From contig NC_069086.1 in NCBI RefSeq assembly GCF_947172395.1, forward strand, positions 11,998,501 through 12,062,500: DNA of 64,000 nucleotides. The letters are read 5' to 3'. Source of the DNA: Bicyclus anynana. Its lineage: Eukaryota; Arthropoda; Insecta; Lepidoptera; Nymphalidae. How positions within the stretch are numbered: position 1 is the first letter of the stretch; each line of letters opens with the position of its first letter. A model generated the notes under the pieces. That model had not been told where the DNA came from. It saw nothing but the letters and a program-made list of their open reading frames with translations, and searched no databases. Shown here piece by piece: positions 59,001 to 64,000 of the stretch. The translations under genes were made by a program, and so were the position numbers.

Positions 59001-62000
59001 AAACTCTATACAATACAATTTCTGCACAGTCAGAGTTCTGCAGATCAATTCATTGCATCTTTATGCAGTTGATTTGTAGAAGTTTGACTCTGTAGAAGTG
59101 GACTCTTTAGCCCACCAACTCGACGAGGTGGATCTAAGCTTCATACTTCCTCTTTTATACGGAGAGAGGCCTGTCCCTGTAATAAGGCAGATAACAATAG
59201 TGACGATATCGATAAAGATAGGATCAAATCCTATCTAGATTTGCTATAAAATTTATGTCAGCACACCAATGTTTTCTAACATTATAAATGCATTTTTAAT
59301 ACTTACGATTGAAGGTATTTTTCCCTCTTTTCCAAATTTCTAATTTTTTTTTTATAATCGACATTTACAAGGAGTAGCTTATAATCGACATGTTATAAGT
59401 ACTAATAATTGCACTACACAAAGTAAAAATGCAAGTTCCGGTACGATGCCGTGTAGAAACCGAAAGGGGTGTGGATTTTCATCCTCTTCCTAATAAGTTA
59501 GCCCGCTTCCATCTTATACTGCATAATCACTTACCATCAGGTGTGATTGTAGTGAAGGGCTAACTTGTAAAGAATAAAAAAAAAATGAAAAAAAAAAATC
59601 TTCTCCATTCGTCTCTATAAAACTCATCATCCACTCCCTTAACATATATGTCCTCTATCATCCACTCCAACCATCACCTTCGGTCTTCCTCTCCTCTTGT
59701 GTTTCCACTTGCAAATTCAACAGTTTTCTAGTAATATGACTTTCATCCCTCTGCAATAAATGAAAAATCACATAAAATTATCATCAATAACATGCATTTA
59801 AAAATAAATTATTAATAACAATGAATATAAACAACGAAATGACCCATTTGTCTTTTGGTGCATTAGTTTAAGTAAAGCAAGTCTATTTTATAGCTTTAGT
59901 TTTACGATCATCGGACATGGAATTTTTATGAGGCGTGTCACTGTTACATTGTACGAAAACCTTACCGGCGGCCGTCTTATTGTCCCTAAAGAGTATTTAT
60001 GGTGTAATTTTAGCTTTACTTTTATTCTTTCACACTTTTTGAATTTATTTTTACTGTTACGTAAACTGTCTTAGCCGTGATAGCCCAGTGTAGTGACTGA
60101 GTTAGTTTAAATCCGGTCCGGGGCATGCACCTCCAGGTTTTTGTTGTTTGCATTTTAAGAAATTAAATATCACGTGTCTCAAACGGTGTAGGAAAACATC
60201 GTGAAGAAACCTGCATACCAGAGAATTTTCTTAATTCTCTGCGTGTGTGAAGTCTACCAATTCGCATTGGGCCAGCGTGGTGGACTATTGTCCATTTTTG
60301 ACCTCTGATTCTGAGCTCAGCAGTGAGCCGAATATGGGTTGACAAAGAAACTGTCTTATTGTCTTCCTAGCAAAAGCTCTTGACTTCGTAAGCTTCAAAT
60401 TCAGATTTTCATGATTATTGCGTGTTCTATAAAACTTTTCGGAGAAAAAGCTTAATTTTGTTTTTGGTATCGTGTAAATTTAAGCGTTAAAATAGGCTGT
60501 GATATTTATTGTTTAAAAATGTTCACTCGCTGCAATAATAATTTCCGCCACAATCGATTGTCCTTTGTGCAGTTTATGGTTACACTGTATTTTTTAGACT
60601 GCGACACTTTGTAGCTGATGCAGTCAAGCGCTTGAGATAAAAAATCACTGAAAGCGCCATGCTTAGTTAACGTCCCAGTAAAACTTTGTACAACAAAGAC
60701 CCTGTATTTATTAAAAGATCAACGGATCAGATAGATGAATATCCATCAAGGCCGTAGTTTTAAACCCCAGTTAAAATAACGAGTTAAATAGAGCGCAGTT
60801 ATAGACGCTCGCACAGTGCGCAGAAAAGACTATTTACGGCACTGTATCGAATAGAAGTAAACAGTTCTTTGTGGTAGTTCCTTTGACCAGTGAATAATTG
60901 CTTTATTTAGACCTTCAATAAAAAACCGACAAATTCAAGCAACAACGTCATACAGGCCTTCTTCCTAAAGAGAAACAATATCTTATAAGGATGCTCCGTT
61001 TGTTTACGAAGTAAAACGTATGTATTGACTTTTTCGGGGCTTAGCCACGTTATAACTGAAAACCGACAAATCTATTGTCAATTTTTCACAGAAAAATAAA
61101 TAAATTACTACATTATTTTACCAAAACACTGTGCCATTGTAACATTGACAAAATACTTTCTGTTTTCGGAGTAAACAATGTTTCAAGAAGTATTCATAGC
61201 ACGTCTCGTGGAGCCATAATCTCCCGCAGCCAAACAAAGCCCTTCTCCTCCGATACGTATAAAAACTTGAACTTTATCGTATCGCGCTGCCCTGATACGT
61301 ACGCGTGTACGTGTCGGGTAAAATAGAGATTTAGTCCGAGATTATTTCCCTATATTTGTGTCCACAATAGAAACTTGTACCTATATCTATGATAATATTA
61401 GCAGACCCGGTCAATCTTCACTTTCACTTTTGTGCACTTCTTCCCTATCCCTACCTTACCCTACACTACCCTACCCCTACTTTTTTATTCTTTGCGAGTT
61501 AGCCCTTGACTACAATCTCACCTGATGGTAAGTGATGATGCAATCTAAGATGGAAGCGAGCTAACTTGTTAGGAGAAGGATGAAAATCCCCTTTTCGGTT
61601 TCTACACGACATCCGGAAACGGTGGAAATGCTTAATCGCTTGGCGGTACGTATTTATCAGTAGGGTGGTAACTAGCCACGACCGAAGCCTCTCACCAGCT
61701 AGACCTGGACAAAGTAATAAAATCTCAATCGGCCCAGCCGGGAATCGTACCCAGGACCTCCGTATTGTAAATCCACCGCGCATACCACTGCGCAACGGTC
61801 GCTCTGTCGCAATAACTTAATAGGTAAATACTAATATTATGTACTACTACTAATACATGGTAAATATTGAAATATATGAATGAGTTTAACAATTAATTAA
61901 TTAGTTGAATTTTTTGACATCTAAATACCTACTAAACATGACCTGGGCGGTCTGCTAAGCTTCTCTAGCTCGGTTGGCTGGAGTGACTCCAGCGGGGATC

Positions 62001-62347
62001 CGCACCAAATGGACCTACGTAGAACGGCCAATCCCTAGTGGCCAAGTGCGGAAAAGGCCCAGGAAAAAAGAAGACCTACTTAATATAATAAAAACTCGTT
62101 ATTGAAGCTCGAACCTTAAAGATCGTGTCTTATTGGGCCGATAGTTTGAACTGATTTAAAAATAGAACTTCTTTTAAATTTATAATGTTTTACCAGGTGG
62201 TAAGGTGCCGCCAGACCGCACGGTGGTTGTCAACGAGCTGCGGACAGTATCGCTACCACTCTTCGCCTGTATGACTGCGCTATGCATCGCTGGAGTTTTG
62301 GCCGCCATAGCTTTAATAGTATTCAATATCCTGCACAGGCACAGAAG
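31505..62347 (+). CDS. GABA-B receptor subunit 1, nine coding exons, 3' end outside window
   Basis: Metabotropic GABA receptor subunit (class C GPCR) that binds GABA on the cell surface and in known systems works as a heterodimer with subunit 2, which couples to Gi/o. Exons: 31505-32098, 33442-33576, 34439-34609, 36443-36659, 45358-45526, 49139-49254, 50733-50860, 53777-53918, 62197-62347. All introns are GT-AG and phases chain without error, giving 607 codons plus 2 nt. Residues about 144-560 form the Venus-flytrap domain; TM1 is about 576-600. Residues aligning with GABA contacts in the rat subunit are kept: S226, S249, Y346, E454 and D460 (rat S246, S269, Y366, E465, D471; numbering from memory). 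TM2-TM7 lie beyond 64000. Assignment rests on near-continuous similarity to the insect subunit-1 ectodomain. Subunit 2 is unlikely because the ligand residues are intact. Confidence 0.95.
32099..33441 (+). other. Intron 1
   Basis: 1343 nt, AT-rich. No mobile element is firmly recognisable, so it is among the cleanest introns. Confidence 0.85.
33442..33576 (+). CDS. GABA-B-R1 coding exon 2
   Basis: 45 codons, phase 0 at both ends, reading CEPGLGASVMYNLLY ... LLLLAGCSTVCTTVAEAA ... MWNLMV. The serine after GC (residue 226) corresponds to a GABA-contacting serine of the vertebrate subunit. The acceptor 'attttgtacag' and donor 'gtaagt' are strong. The frame stays open past the donor to 33657, which is intron. 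Confidence 0.96.
33724..33811 (+). mobile_element. RTE-type LINE 3'-end fragment in intron 2
   Basis: 'cctt.atgtccagcagtgg'-type 3' terminus with 'acgtccatcagctgttaatg' and a (GAT)n tail, preceded by about 40 bp of degenerate RTE coding sequence. 5' truncated to under 100 bp. Confidence 0.8.
33961..34207 (+). repeat. SINE-C copy lacking tRNA head, poly(A) tail kept
   Basis: Begins at 'ccccagctgggctgattgag' and runs through 'ttccggtacgatgtcgtgta' and 'gttagcccgcttccatctta' to a terminal A-run. Sense orientation in intron 2. Confidence 0.88.
34439..34609 (+). CDS. GABA-B-R1 coding exon 3
   Basis: 57 codons, phase 0 at both ends, reading LCYGASSPALSDRARFPTLF, then RTHPSATVHNPTRIKLM and FGWSRIAILQQAEEVFIS. 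Residue 249 in ASSPALS is the second ligand-binding serine. Acceptor 'cttttttgcag', donor 'gtgagt'. Confidence 0.96.
34660..34950 (-). repeat. Unclassified interspersed repeat, copy 2 (intron 3)
   Basis: Reverse complement of 19975-20290 with good similarity ('gccgtccgtaccgcaagtcg', 'ccccttttccactcaagtca', 'aagaaaactaatgtcgaac'). It starts 50 nt after the exon 3 donor. Confidence 0.65.
34953..35177 (-). repeat. SINE-C 3' portion, reverse orientation (intron 3)
   Basis: 'tttacaagttaggccttgac' through 'ggtttctacacggcatcgta' to 'ccgaagcctcccaccagcca'. The tRNA head is missing. It abuts the unclassified repeat at 34660-34950. Confidence 0.85.
35380..35579. other. Assembly gap (200 N) in intron 3
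   Basis: A run of exactly 200 N, which looks like a placeholder of fixed size. True length unknown. It lies between exons 3 and 4, whose phases still match, so no coding exon needs to be hidden in it. Confidence 0.98.
36443..36659 (+). CDS. GABA-B-R1 coding exon 4
   Basis: 72 codons plus 1 nt, starting TVEDLEAHCKKVGIEIVTRQ and including FLSDPSDAVRNLRRQDAR, VIVGLFYVVAARRVLCEVY and YVWFFIG. Tyr346 in GLFY matches the ligand-contact tyrosine. Acceptor 'tttttcag', donor 'gtaagt', phase 1. Confidence 0.96.
37690..37930 (-). repeat. Dispersed repeat, reverse copy of the 4681-5247 family (intron 4)
   Basis: Contains 'ttcgttgtccgtccgtctgt' and 'ggatcccttcatacccgagt', the reverse complement of the 4690-4735 left end. 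Shorter than the 4681-5247 copy. Confidence 0.55.
38442..38779. mobile_element. hAT-type MITE in intron 4
   Basis: Termini 'caggggcgtagctat' and 'gcacgctacgccactg' are inverted repeats of the same form as at 22380-22619. Flanks 'tttagcca' (38434-38441) and 'tttagaca' (38780-38787) match at 7 of 8. 338 bp, no transposase. Confidence 0.8.
39283..39470 (-). repeat. tRNA-like SINE head next to a LINE-like piece (intron 4)
   Basis: On minus 39283-39356 reads 'gcctcaatagcccaatggta' and 'gtgagttcgatacccacccg', an A-box/B-box pair. Next to it, 39378-39450 ('aattcatttatttcaagtag', 'caagcacttttgacacgtca') matches the insert at about 25125-25175. Confidence 0.5.
40035..40322 (-). repeat. SINE-A copy (intron 4)
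   Basis: Left tail 'tatcattatcaatccatatt', body 'cctccaccacgctggtccaa', right head 'gattcgaacccacaccctcc' and 'ggagatagaggtcatat'. The head is truncated a few bases short. Confidence 0.88.
40863..41293. mobile_element. MITE flanked by TTAA (piggyBac-like) in intron 4
   Basis: TTAA lies at both edges (40859-40862 and 41294-41297). Termini 'aggctagttcagactactt' and 'aagtagtccgaactaggc' are inverted repeats with about 16 of 18 matches. 431 bp. The interior holds 'cgagttgcgtttggctgc' and other weakly inverted blocks, no ORF. TTAA is the signature of piggyBac transposases, but TTAA is common in AT-rich DNA. Confidence 0.6.
41450..41506. repeat. Perfect palindrome, 26-bp arms, 5-nt loop (intron 4)
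   Basis: The left arm begins 'atacctaaaactgtacccac'. The right arm (41481-41506) is its exact complement. Loop 'ttttt'. Longest of the short-loop palindromes in the window. Confidence 0.95.
41821..41960. mobile_element. Possible hAT-type MITE (intron 4)
   Basis: 'cagtggcgtgcac' at the left and 'atgcgcgccacta' at the right are inverted. The flanking 8-mers 'atgttcac' and 'attttcac' are similar only if the boundary is shifted by one base. Short and AT-rich inside. Confidence 0.45.
42292..42487 (-). mobile_element. Helitron-like element, second subgroup (intron 4)
   Basis: 'actagctgtcgccgcgcggt' to 'gctttataatattaagtata', same layout as 28388-28590, including 'ctaacactgaaagaattttt'. Confidence 0.7.
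42970..43797 (-). mobile_element. Two short RTE-type 3' fragments (intron 4)
   Basis: 42970-43030 ('aatcagccgatggatgtcca') and 43716-43797 ('atatcagccgatggacgtct', 'cctgcgactcgcttgatgtc') are reverse-oriented pieces of the RTE 3' end. The second passes directly into a family F MITE. An LTR-like piece lies between them. Confidence 0.7.
43455..43610 (-). promoter_or_regulatory. LTR-like fragment with TATA and initiator, minus strand (intron 4)
   Basis: Reverse complement shows 'tgttacaagttc' at its start, 'tataaata' (43526-43533 on +) and 'tcagttg' (43497-43502), spaced as in 3138-3275. Sequence to about 43310 may belong to the same element. If active it would direct transcription antisense to the receptor gene. 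Confidence 0.4.
43797..43917. mobile_element. Foldback MITE, family F copy 3, partial (intron 4)
   Basis: 'ttttaaattcgattctatca' and 'cgagacgaattcgaagatca' are the inner arms and 'acggtacagaatggcgct' the right end. The left terminus is lost to the adjacent RTE fragment. Confidence 0.55.
44614..44929 (+). repeat. SINE-A copy (intron 4)
   Basis: Head 'gagccgtgatatcccagtgg', 'gtgggttcgaatccgatccg' (B box), body 'gcattttaagaaattaaata', 'gccagcgtggtggattattg', 3' end 'gggttgataatgacaatgat'. Nearly full length, sense to the gene. Confidence 0.9.
45358..45526 (+). CDS. GABA-B-R1 coding exon 5
   Basis: Completes the split glycine codon and reads WYEDNWFETNLEREGLDCTA, EQMREAAEGHLTTEALMWNQ, then NQTTISGMTSEDF and the first two bases of an Arg codon (phase 2). 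The donor is 'gtacgt' at 45527. A second GT four bases further on ('gtattt', 45531) would break the frame into exon 6. The upstream 8.7-kb intron 4 is the longest seen. Confidence 0.95.
45556..45973 (+). mobile_element. Two adjacent Helitron-like elements (intron 5)
   Basis: Element one runs from 'tatctactaatattataaag' (45558) to 'gggacgactgctagtattt' (45741). Element two runs from 'actagtattataaatgcgta' (about 45780) to 'gcggacgtcctctagtacta' (45973). They belong to different subgroups and start 30 nt after the exon 5 donor. Confidence 0.6.
46591..46745. mobile_element. Foldback MITE, family F copy 4 (intron 5)
   Basis: Left end 'gcgctattctgtagttg', inner arms 'cagtgcgagtctcgaatttg' and 'gatgcattctaaactcatag'. 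Arms more diverged than in copy 2. Confidence 0.55.
47100..47148. repeat. Perfect palindrome, 22-bp arms, 5-nt loop (intron 5)
   Basis: Left arm 47100-47121 begins 'ttttattgtaatccaattga'. The right arm 47127-47148 is exactly complementary. Loop 'tcatt'. Confidence 0.93.
48471..48781 (+). repeat. SINE-A copy (intron 5)
   Basis: Head 'agccgtgatagcccagtgga', body 'ttaagaaattaaatatcaca', 3' end 'cagcagtgaaccgaatatgg' then 'gttgataataatgatgatga'. The B box is damaged ('gagtccggtacc'). Confidence 0.9.
48784..49045 (+). mobile_element. 3' terminus of the second non-LTR retrotransposon (intron 5)
   Basis: The frame reads CWIKSRIQKAVILETARIVR and RFLTLEP then stop, matching 16840-17040, plus a longer 3'UTR ending in an A-rich tail ('ccaataaataaataatagaa'). 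It lies directly behind the SINE-A tail and ends about 45 bp before the alternative exon 6 acceptor. Confidence 0.7.
49091..49138 (+). other. Possible alternative 5' extension of exon 6 (48 nt, in frame)
   Basis: 'atttatccttttcag' ends at 49090 and is a stronger-looking pyrimidine tract than that of the main acceptor. Using it would insert STSLKLTMYNIVFCIR between the Arg completing exon 5 and SRLNEAL, with no stop and no phase change. 48 nt is a multiple of three. The insertion falls in the second lobe of the ligand domain. No direct evidence of use. Confidence 0.35.
49139..49254 (+). CDS. GABA-B-R1 coding exon 6
   Basis: Reads (R)SRLNEALREAGYNIDGERF then PEGYQEAPLAYDAVWSVAL, with E454 and D460 in QEAPLAYD as ligand-contact residues. 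Acceptor 'ttgtgttttgtatcag', donor 'gtaact', ending in phase 1. A second acceptor 48 nt upstream (49089-49090) is also in frame. The downstream acceptor is chosen because SRLNEAL directly continues the family sequence. Confidence 0.94.
49500..49790 (-). repeat. Dispersed repeat, inverted copy of 3645-3905 (intron 6)
   Basis: 'ccgccatcttggagaggctg', 'ttggatttgtaatgacgtat' and 'cctaatcgaagactgag' are the reverse complement of 3645-3905. It includes a 16-bp palindrome with a 7-nt loop at 49535-49573 ('atatgggtatcaaatg'). Confidence 0.6.
49966..50030 (+). pseudogene. Decayed partial duplicate of GABA-B-R1 exon 6 and its donor
   Basis: 'gtatcaagaggtacctctcg' and 'cttaagacgctgtgtaactt' correspond to exon 6 'gtatcaagaggcgcctctgg' and 'cctacgacgctgtatgg...gtaact', followed by the same intron start 'tttcatgaatactaagttcc'. 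The Tyr of LAYDAV is replaced by TAA, and 17 nt between 'gctgt' and 'gtaact' are missing, so the pseudo-exon cannot be used. It is read as a fossil of a local duplication. Confidence 0.8.
50031..50410 (+). repeat. Repeated intron 6 segments downstream of the pseudo-exon
   Basis: The motif 'acagtgattcgatgtatg' / 'gcggtgattcgatgtatg' occurs near 50090 and 50310. A related 'acggtgattcgatatagg' lies just after real exon 6 (near 49310). Each is followed by similar 'ctttttaatggacatcacta'-type sequence. Together they make three diverged copies of the early intron. Confidence 0.65.
50733..50860 (+). CDS. GABA-B-R1 coding exon 7
   Basis: Completes the Ala codon, then FNKTMEKLEKNGLSLKNF, TYTNKKIADDIYEAINST and SFLGVS, ending in phase 0. 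Acceptor 'tataatttttcag', donor 'gtaagt'. Belongs to the C-terminal part of the Venus-flytrap domain. Contains an N-glycosylation sequon (NKT) and another (NFT). Confidence 0.95.
51496..51620 (+). repeat. Helitron-like fragment (intron 7)
   Basis: 'ctataaagctgaagagtttg' and 'tcaggaactactgattcgat' through 'gtgttagatagcccatttat' are the reverse complement of the 28388-28590 group. The far end is missing. 52735-52810 ('accacgcggttgaaaccgcg', 'cggcgtcagctagtag') may be its displaced end. Confidence 0.6.
52165..52390. repeat. Dispersed repeat with 'tctacggaaccctacactgc' (intron 7)
   Basis: 'actactagcgaacccggtca' at the left and 'ggcccgacacgcacttgacc' at the right. The right end belongs to the 4681-5247 group. 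A piece of the left end recurs at 61398-61440 ('gcagacccggtcaatcttca'). Confidence 0.5.
53362..53390. repeat. Perfect palindrome, 14-bp arms, 1-nt centre (intron 7)
   Basis: 'tacgatttgattaa' and its exact complement with a single A between. 390 bp upstream of exon 8. Confidence 0.85.
53777..53918 (+). CDS. GABA-B-R1 coding exon 8
   Basis: Reads GLVAFSSQGDRIALTQIEQL, then DNHYVKLGYYDTQADNLTWL and DRERWV plus the first base of a Gly codon (phase 1). The acceptor 'aggttttataacag' is modest; the donor 'gtgagt' is strong. Last full ligand-domain exon. The 8.3-kb intron 8 follows. Confidence 0.95.
53919..55270 (+). other. Start of intron 8, no recognisable element
   Basis: AT-rich. No supported frame. 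Nothing matches the repeat families elsewhere in the window. Confidence 0.5.
55271..55316. repeat. Perfect palindrome, 21-bp arms, 4-nt loop (intron 8)
   Basis: The left arm begins 'ttgtgtccgtaagaaaataa'. The right arm 55296-55316 is its exact complement. Loop 'gtaa'. Confidence 0.93.
56040..56405 (+). other. CpG-rich island with palindromes and a 28-codon ORF (intron 8)
   Basis: In AT-rich surroundings, 56060-56225 is CpG-rich and carries the 16-bp palindrome 'tggcgacgcgtcgcca' (56138-56153), an almost complete copy at 56075-56088 and a partial copy near 56061. 'tatatataaac' lies at 56100-56110. An ATG at 56326 opens MSDRDKLESEMFYICQAS and ends after 28 codons at a T-run. It looks like the 5' end of an insertion or an orphan promoter rather than intron background. 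I recognise no protein family. Confidence 0.4.
57411..57573. mobile_element. Mariner-type MITE with CTCF-like palindrome (intron 8)
   Basis: TA dinucleotides flank the ends (57409-57410, 57574-57575). The termini 'gtggcagtttt' and 'aaaactcccac' are inverted, and long inner arms continue ('atactgttactgtcacgt', 'ggaattgaaacag') on both sides. The centre holds 'agcgccatctagtggcgct' at 57472-57490, itself a palindrome and close to the known animal CTCF core (CCACTAGATGGCGC). No transposase. Confidence 0.75.
57649..57971 (-). repeat. SINE-C, full length, reverse orientation (intron 8)
   Basis: From the poly(T) side 'tttttttattctttacaaat' to the head 'ataccactgcgccacggagg'. B box 'ggggatcgaaccc'. 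All body landmarks present. No clear target duplication. Confidence 0.92.
58276..58668 (-). mobile_element. Helitron-like element with duplicated module (intron 8)
   Basis: 'actagtagacgcccgcgact' to 'gtttataatattagtaggat'. The module with 'gataaaaagtagcctatgtg' and 'agagtaacaaacat' occurs twice inside, as in 26038-26400. Best-preserved copy of the first subgroup. Confidence 0.75.
59435..59585 (+). repeat. SINE-C 3' half (intron 8)
   Basis: Starts 'gttccggtacgatgccgtgt', keeps 'gtgattgtagtgaagggcta' and the tail 'aaagaataaaaaaaaaatg'. 5' truncated. Confidence 0.88.
60072..60345 (+). repeat. SINE-A copy with damaged head (intron 8)
   Basis: Head 'ttagccgtgatagcccagtg' is followed by a deletion to 'aaatccggtccggggcatgc'. 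The body and the 3' end 'gtgagccgaatatgggttga' are intact. No (GAT)n tail. Confidence 0.85.
61481..61803 (-). repeat. SINE-C, nearly full length, reverse orientation (intron 8)
   Basis: 'ttttttattctttgcgagtt' to 'ataccactgcgcaacggtcg'. B box 'gggaatcgtaccc' is mutated. It ends about 390 bp upstream of exon 9. Confidence 0.9.
62197..62347 (+). CDS. GABA-B-R1 coding exon 9 (linker and TM1), last exon in window
   Basis: Completes Gly and reads GKVPPDRTVVVNELRTVSLP, then LFACMTALCIAGVLAAIALI and VFNILHRHR plus two bases (phase 2). The hydrophobic stretch about 576-600 is TM1, with the basic intracellular flank HRHR. The linker lacks the cysteine-rich domain found in other class C receptors, as expected for GABA-B receptors. 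Acceptor 'ttttaccag', donor 'gtacgt'. The next coding exon is outside the window. Confidence 0.95.
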
Positions 62348-62354
62348 GTACGTA

Positions 62355-62978
62355 CAAACAAAAGAAGTGATGAATACGGATTTCAGGCTATACGGTTTTT
62401 AGTTCCGAATACGGAATAGCACGGAATAATATTGCCGTCCGTGGCAATATTCTGACATCTCTTCATCTCTCTCTGATTGCAACTCAAATGATCAACTAGC
62501 AGACTACATTGAGGGCAGGGTACCCCTGTACCTGTCAGGCGTACCGGCTACGCGTCATTTTGGACGTAATATTGGACGAGAGTCACGTTATCAACCTTTT
62601 ACAGTCTTATTTATTTTTAAACAGTAAATAATTAAATCCCAATTTTAATATTATCGCAATAGTTAACGTACATTTTGCTAACCGATCAAATAACTCACTC
62701 GCCGAAATATCTATATTACATTTTGATTTCAGAATACAGAATTATGATATAGCTAATATTATTTCATTATCGAATATAAGTAGACTGCTCTATGTGGCAG
62801 TTCGTTTTGACCAGTGAATAATTGATTGATTTGGACCTTCAGTAAAAAACCGACAAATTCAAAGTCAAAAGTCAAAAGAAATAAGTGGTGAATACGGATT
62901 TCAGGCTATACGATTTTTAGTTCCGAATACGGAATAGCACGAAATAATATTGCCGTCCGTGGCCAATATTCTGAATTT
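62355..62978 (+). repeat. Direct duplication in intron 9 next to the exon 9 donor
   Basis: 62355-62453 and 62878-62978 share 'gaatacggatttcaggctat', 'ttttagttccgaatacggaa' and 'aatattgccgtccgtgg'. The first copy begins only 7 nt after the donor GT. The spacer between copies (62454-62877) shows nothing else apart from one arm of the pair above. Confidence 0.8.
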
Positions 62979-63528
62979 TTTTCTACAGAATTATGCTGTT
63001 CGAAAATTCAATATGCCAATATCAATGTAAGAAAAATGTAAATTGCTTAGTGGGTTGTCTCTACAACTATCGACAATATGGAGGGTCGTTTAGTAACAAT
63101 AGGTTTATATCTAACTTTTTTATACTTACTAGTGCTTGCGCTATAGTTCAACCATGTATGATGGAAAACAATGATGAGTTCTAGTCTAGGACGCACTTAC
63201 CTAGGAGATACGTATACACGGTAGGATTAACAAGGTGGGGTTTTAATAACAGTAAGTATATTATTTTTTTTAAATACCTACATATTACTGTTAATGTTAG
63301 ACACTAATATGCAGGCAGATAAGGAAAAACATGTCGTTGTTGTGTTGGGTAAAAACTTGAAAGTTAATTAGAACCACTTCCTGGCGTTCGATTGGACATA
63401 TAATAAAATTAAATTATAGTACCTGACAATACACTCTCTGATATATGTCAAAATTTATACATCTACTATCTTTAGAAATAGTGGATGGGTGGCCGCTCAC
63501 TGACAATTTTTAGTTGGCCGATACTTTT

Positions 63529-63860
63529 GACGGCCTCCGTGGCGCAGTGGTATGCGCGGTGGATTTACAAGACGGAGGTCCTGGGTTCGATCCCCGGCTG
63601 GGCAGATTGAGATTTTCTTAATTTGTCCAGGTCTGACTGGTGGAAGGCTTCAGCCGTGGCTAGTTACCACCCTACCGGCAAAGACGTACCGCCAAGCGAT
63701 TTAACGTTCCGGTGCGATGCCGTGTAGAAACCGAAATGGGTGTGGATTTTCATCCTCTTCCTAACAAGTTAGCCCGTTTCCATCTTAGACTGCATCATCA
63801 CTTACCATCAGGTGAGATTGTAGTCAAGGGCTAACTTGTAAAGAATAAAAAAAAAAAAAA
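63529..63860 (+). repeat. SINE-C, full length, reference copy (intron 9)
   Basis: Head 'gacggcctccgtggcgcagt' with 'gggttcgatccccggctggg' (intact B box), body 'ccaccctaccggcaaagacg' and 'gaaatgggtgtggattttca', 3' part 'agattgtagtcaagggctaa', tail 'aagaataaaaaaaaaaaaaa'. 'acttttgacg' before and 'actttgacg' after suggest a target duplication. Best-preserved copy, so probably the youngest. Confidence 0.93.
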
Positions 63861-64000
63861 ACTTTGACGACTTTTTAATTGTGCGTGATTTAGTTGGACA
63901 GATGTGCGGGCTGTCATACATCGCTACACCTGTTCTAAAATCAGCCGACTAAGTCAGTCAACTAAAAGTTGTAAGTGAGTGGGGGCTCTGACAGTTTTTT

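Larger units (their letters stand above)
60868..62865 (+). repeat. Separated direct repeat pair spanning exon 9
   Basis: 60868-60940 ('gaccagtgaataattgcttt', 'aaaaaaccgacaaattcaag') and 62793-62862 ('gaccagtgaataattgattg', 'aaaaaaccgacaaattcaaa') are about 75-bp direct copies 1.9 kb apart, on either side of exon 9. Unclassified. Confidence 0.7.

Noticed and set aside
61960..62085. GC-richer patch with 'agcggggatccgcaccaaat' and 'agtgcggaaaaggcccagga'
   Set aside because: It looks like a fragment of a retroelement, but I found no second copy in the window and no frame long enough to name it.
7261..63860. tRNA genes at the SINE heads (for example 7261, 20980, 57900, 63529)
   Set aside because: A and B boxes are present, but each is followed by a shared 200-300 bp body and a tail, and repeated copies occur. 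These are tRNA-derived SINEs, not functional tRNAs.

Overview
The window is AT-rich, intron-rich, repeat-crowded insect nuclear DNA. Three tRNA-headed SINE types, an RTE-type LINE, Helitron-like fragments with 'ctaatattataaa' and 'tccgctagt' ends, and hAT and mariner MITEs together point to Lepidoptera. The species cannot be named from sequence alone. A 200-bp run of N at 35380-35579 is an assembly gap.

One host gene is present. On the + strand, nine coding exons between 31505 and 62347 encode the N-terminal part of a metabotropic GABA-B receptor subunit 1 (class C GPCR). They give a long N-terminal extension, the complete Venus-flytrap ligand-binding domain and TM1, 607 codons plus 2 nt in all. 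Every junction has a GT donor and an AG acceptor, and the phases chain without a break (0,0,0,1,2,1,0,1,2). TM2-TM7 and the tail must lie past the right edge. The residues known to contact GABA in the vertebrate subunit are all present. Introns run from 0.9 kb to 8.7 kb and are full of mobile-element debris.

Positions 1-31.4 kb hold no host gene I can support, although an untranslated first exon could be there. The main object is an RTE-type non-LTR retrotransposon at 13457-16697. Its 5' half (5'UTR, endonuclease, start of the reverse transcriptase) lies on + and its 3' half (rest of the reverse transcriptase, (GAT)n tail) lies on -, head to head, between 11-bp target-site duplications. This is the structure expected from twin priming. 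Both halves are open, and the copy sits against a SINE inserted at the same target sequence. Short 3' fragments of the same RTE, with their own target duplications, lie at 2.8 kb and 8.2 kb, and others lie at 23.4, 33.7 and 43 kb.

Inside the receptor gene the points most worth checking are: an in-frame alternative acceptor for exon 6 that would add 16 residues to the ligand-binding domain; a decayed copy of part of exon 6 in intron 6; a 198-codon first coding exon whose true start is uncertain; a set of perfect short-loop palindromes; and a mariner-type MITE in intron 8 carrying a palindromic CTCF-like motif. I saw no CRISPR array, microbial operon, rRNA gene or functional tRNA gene.
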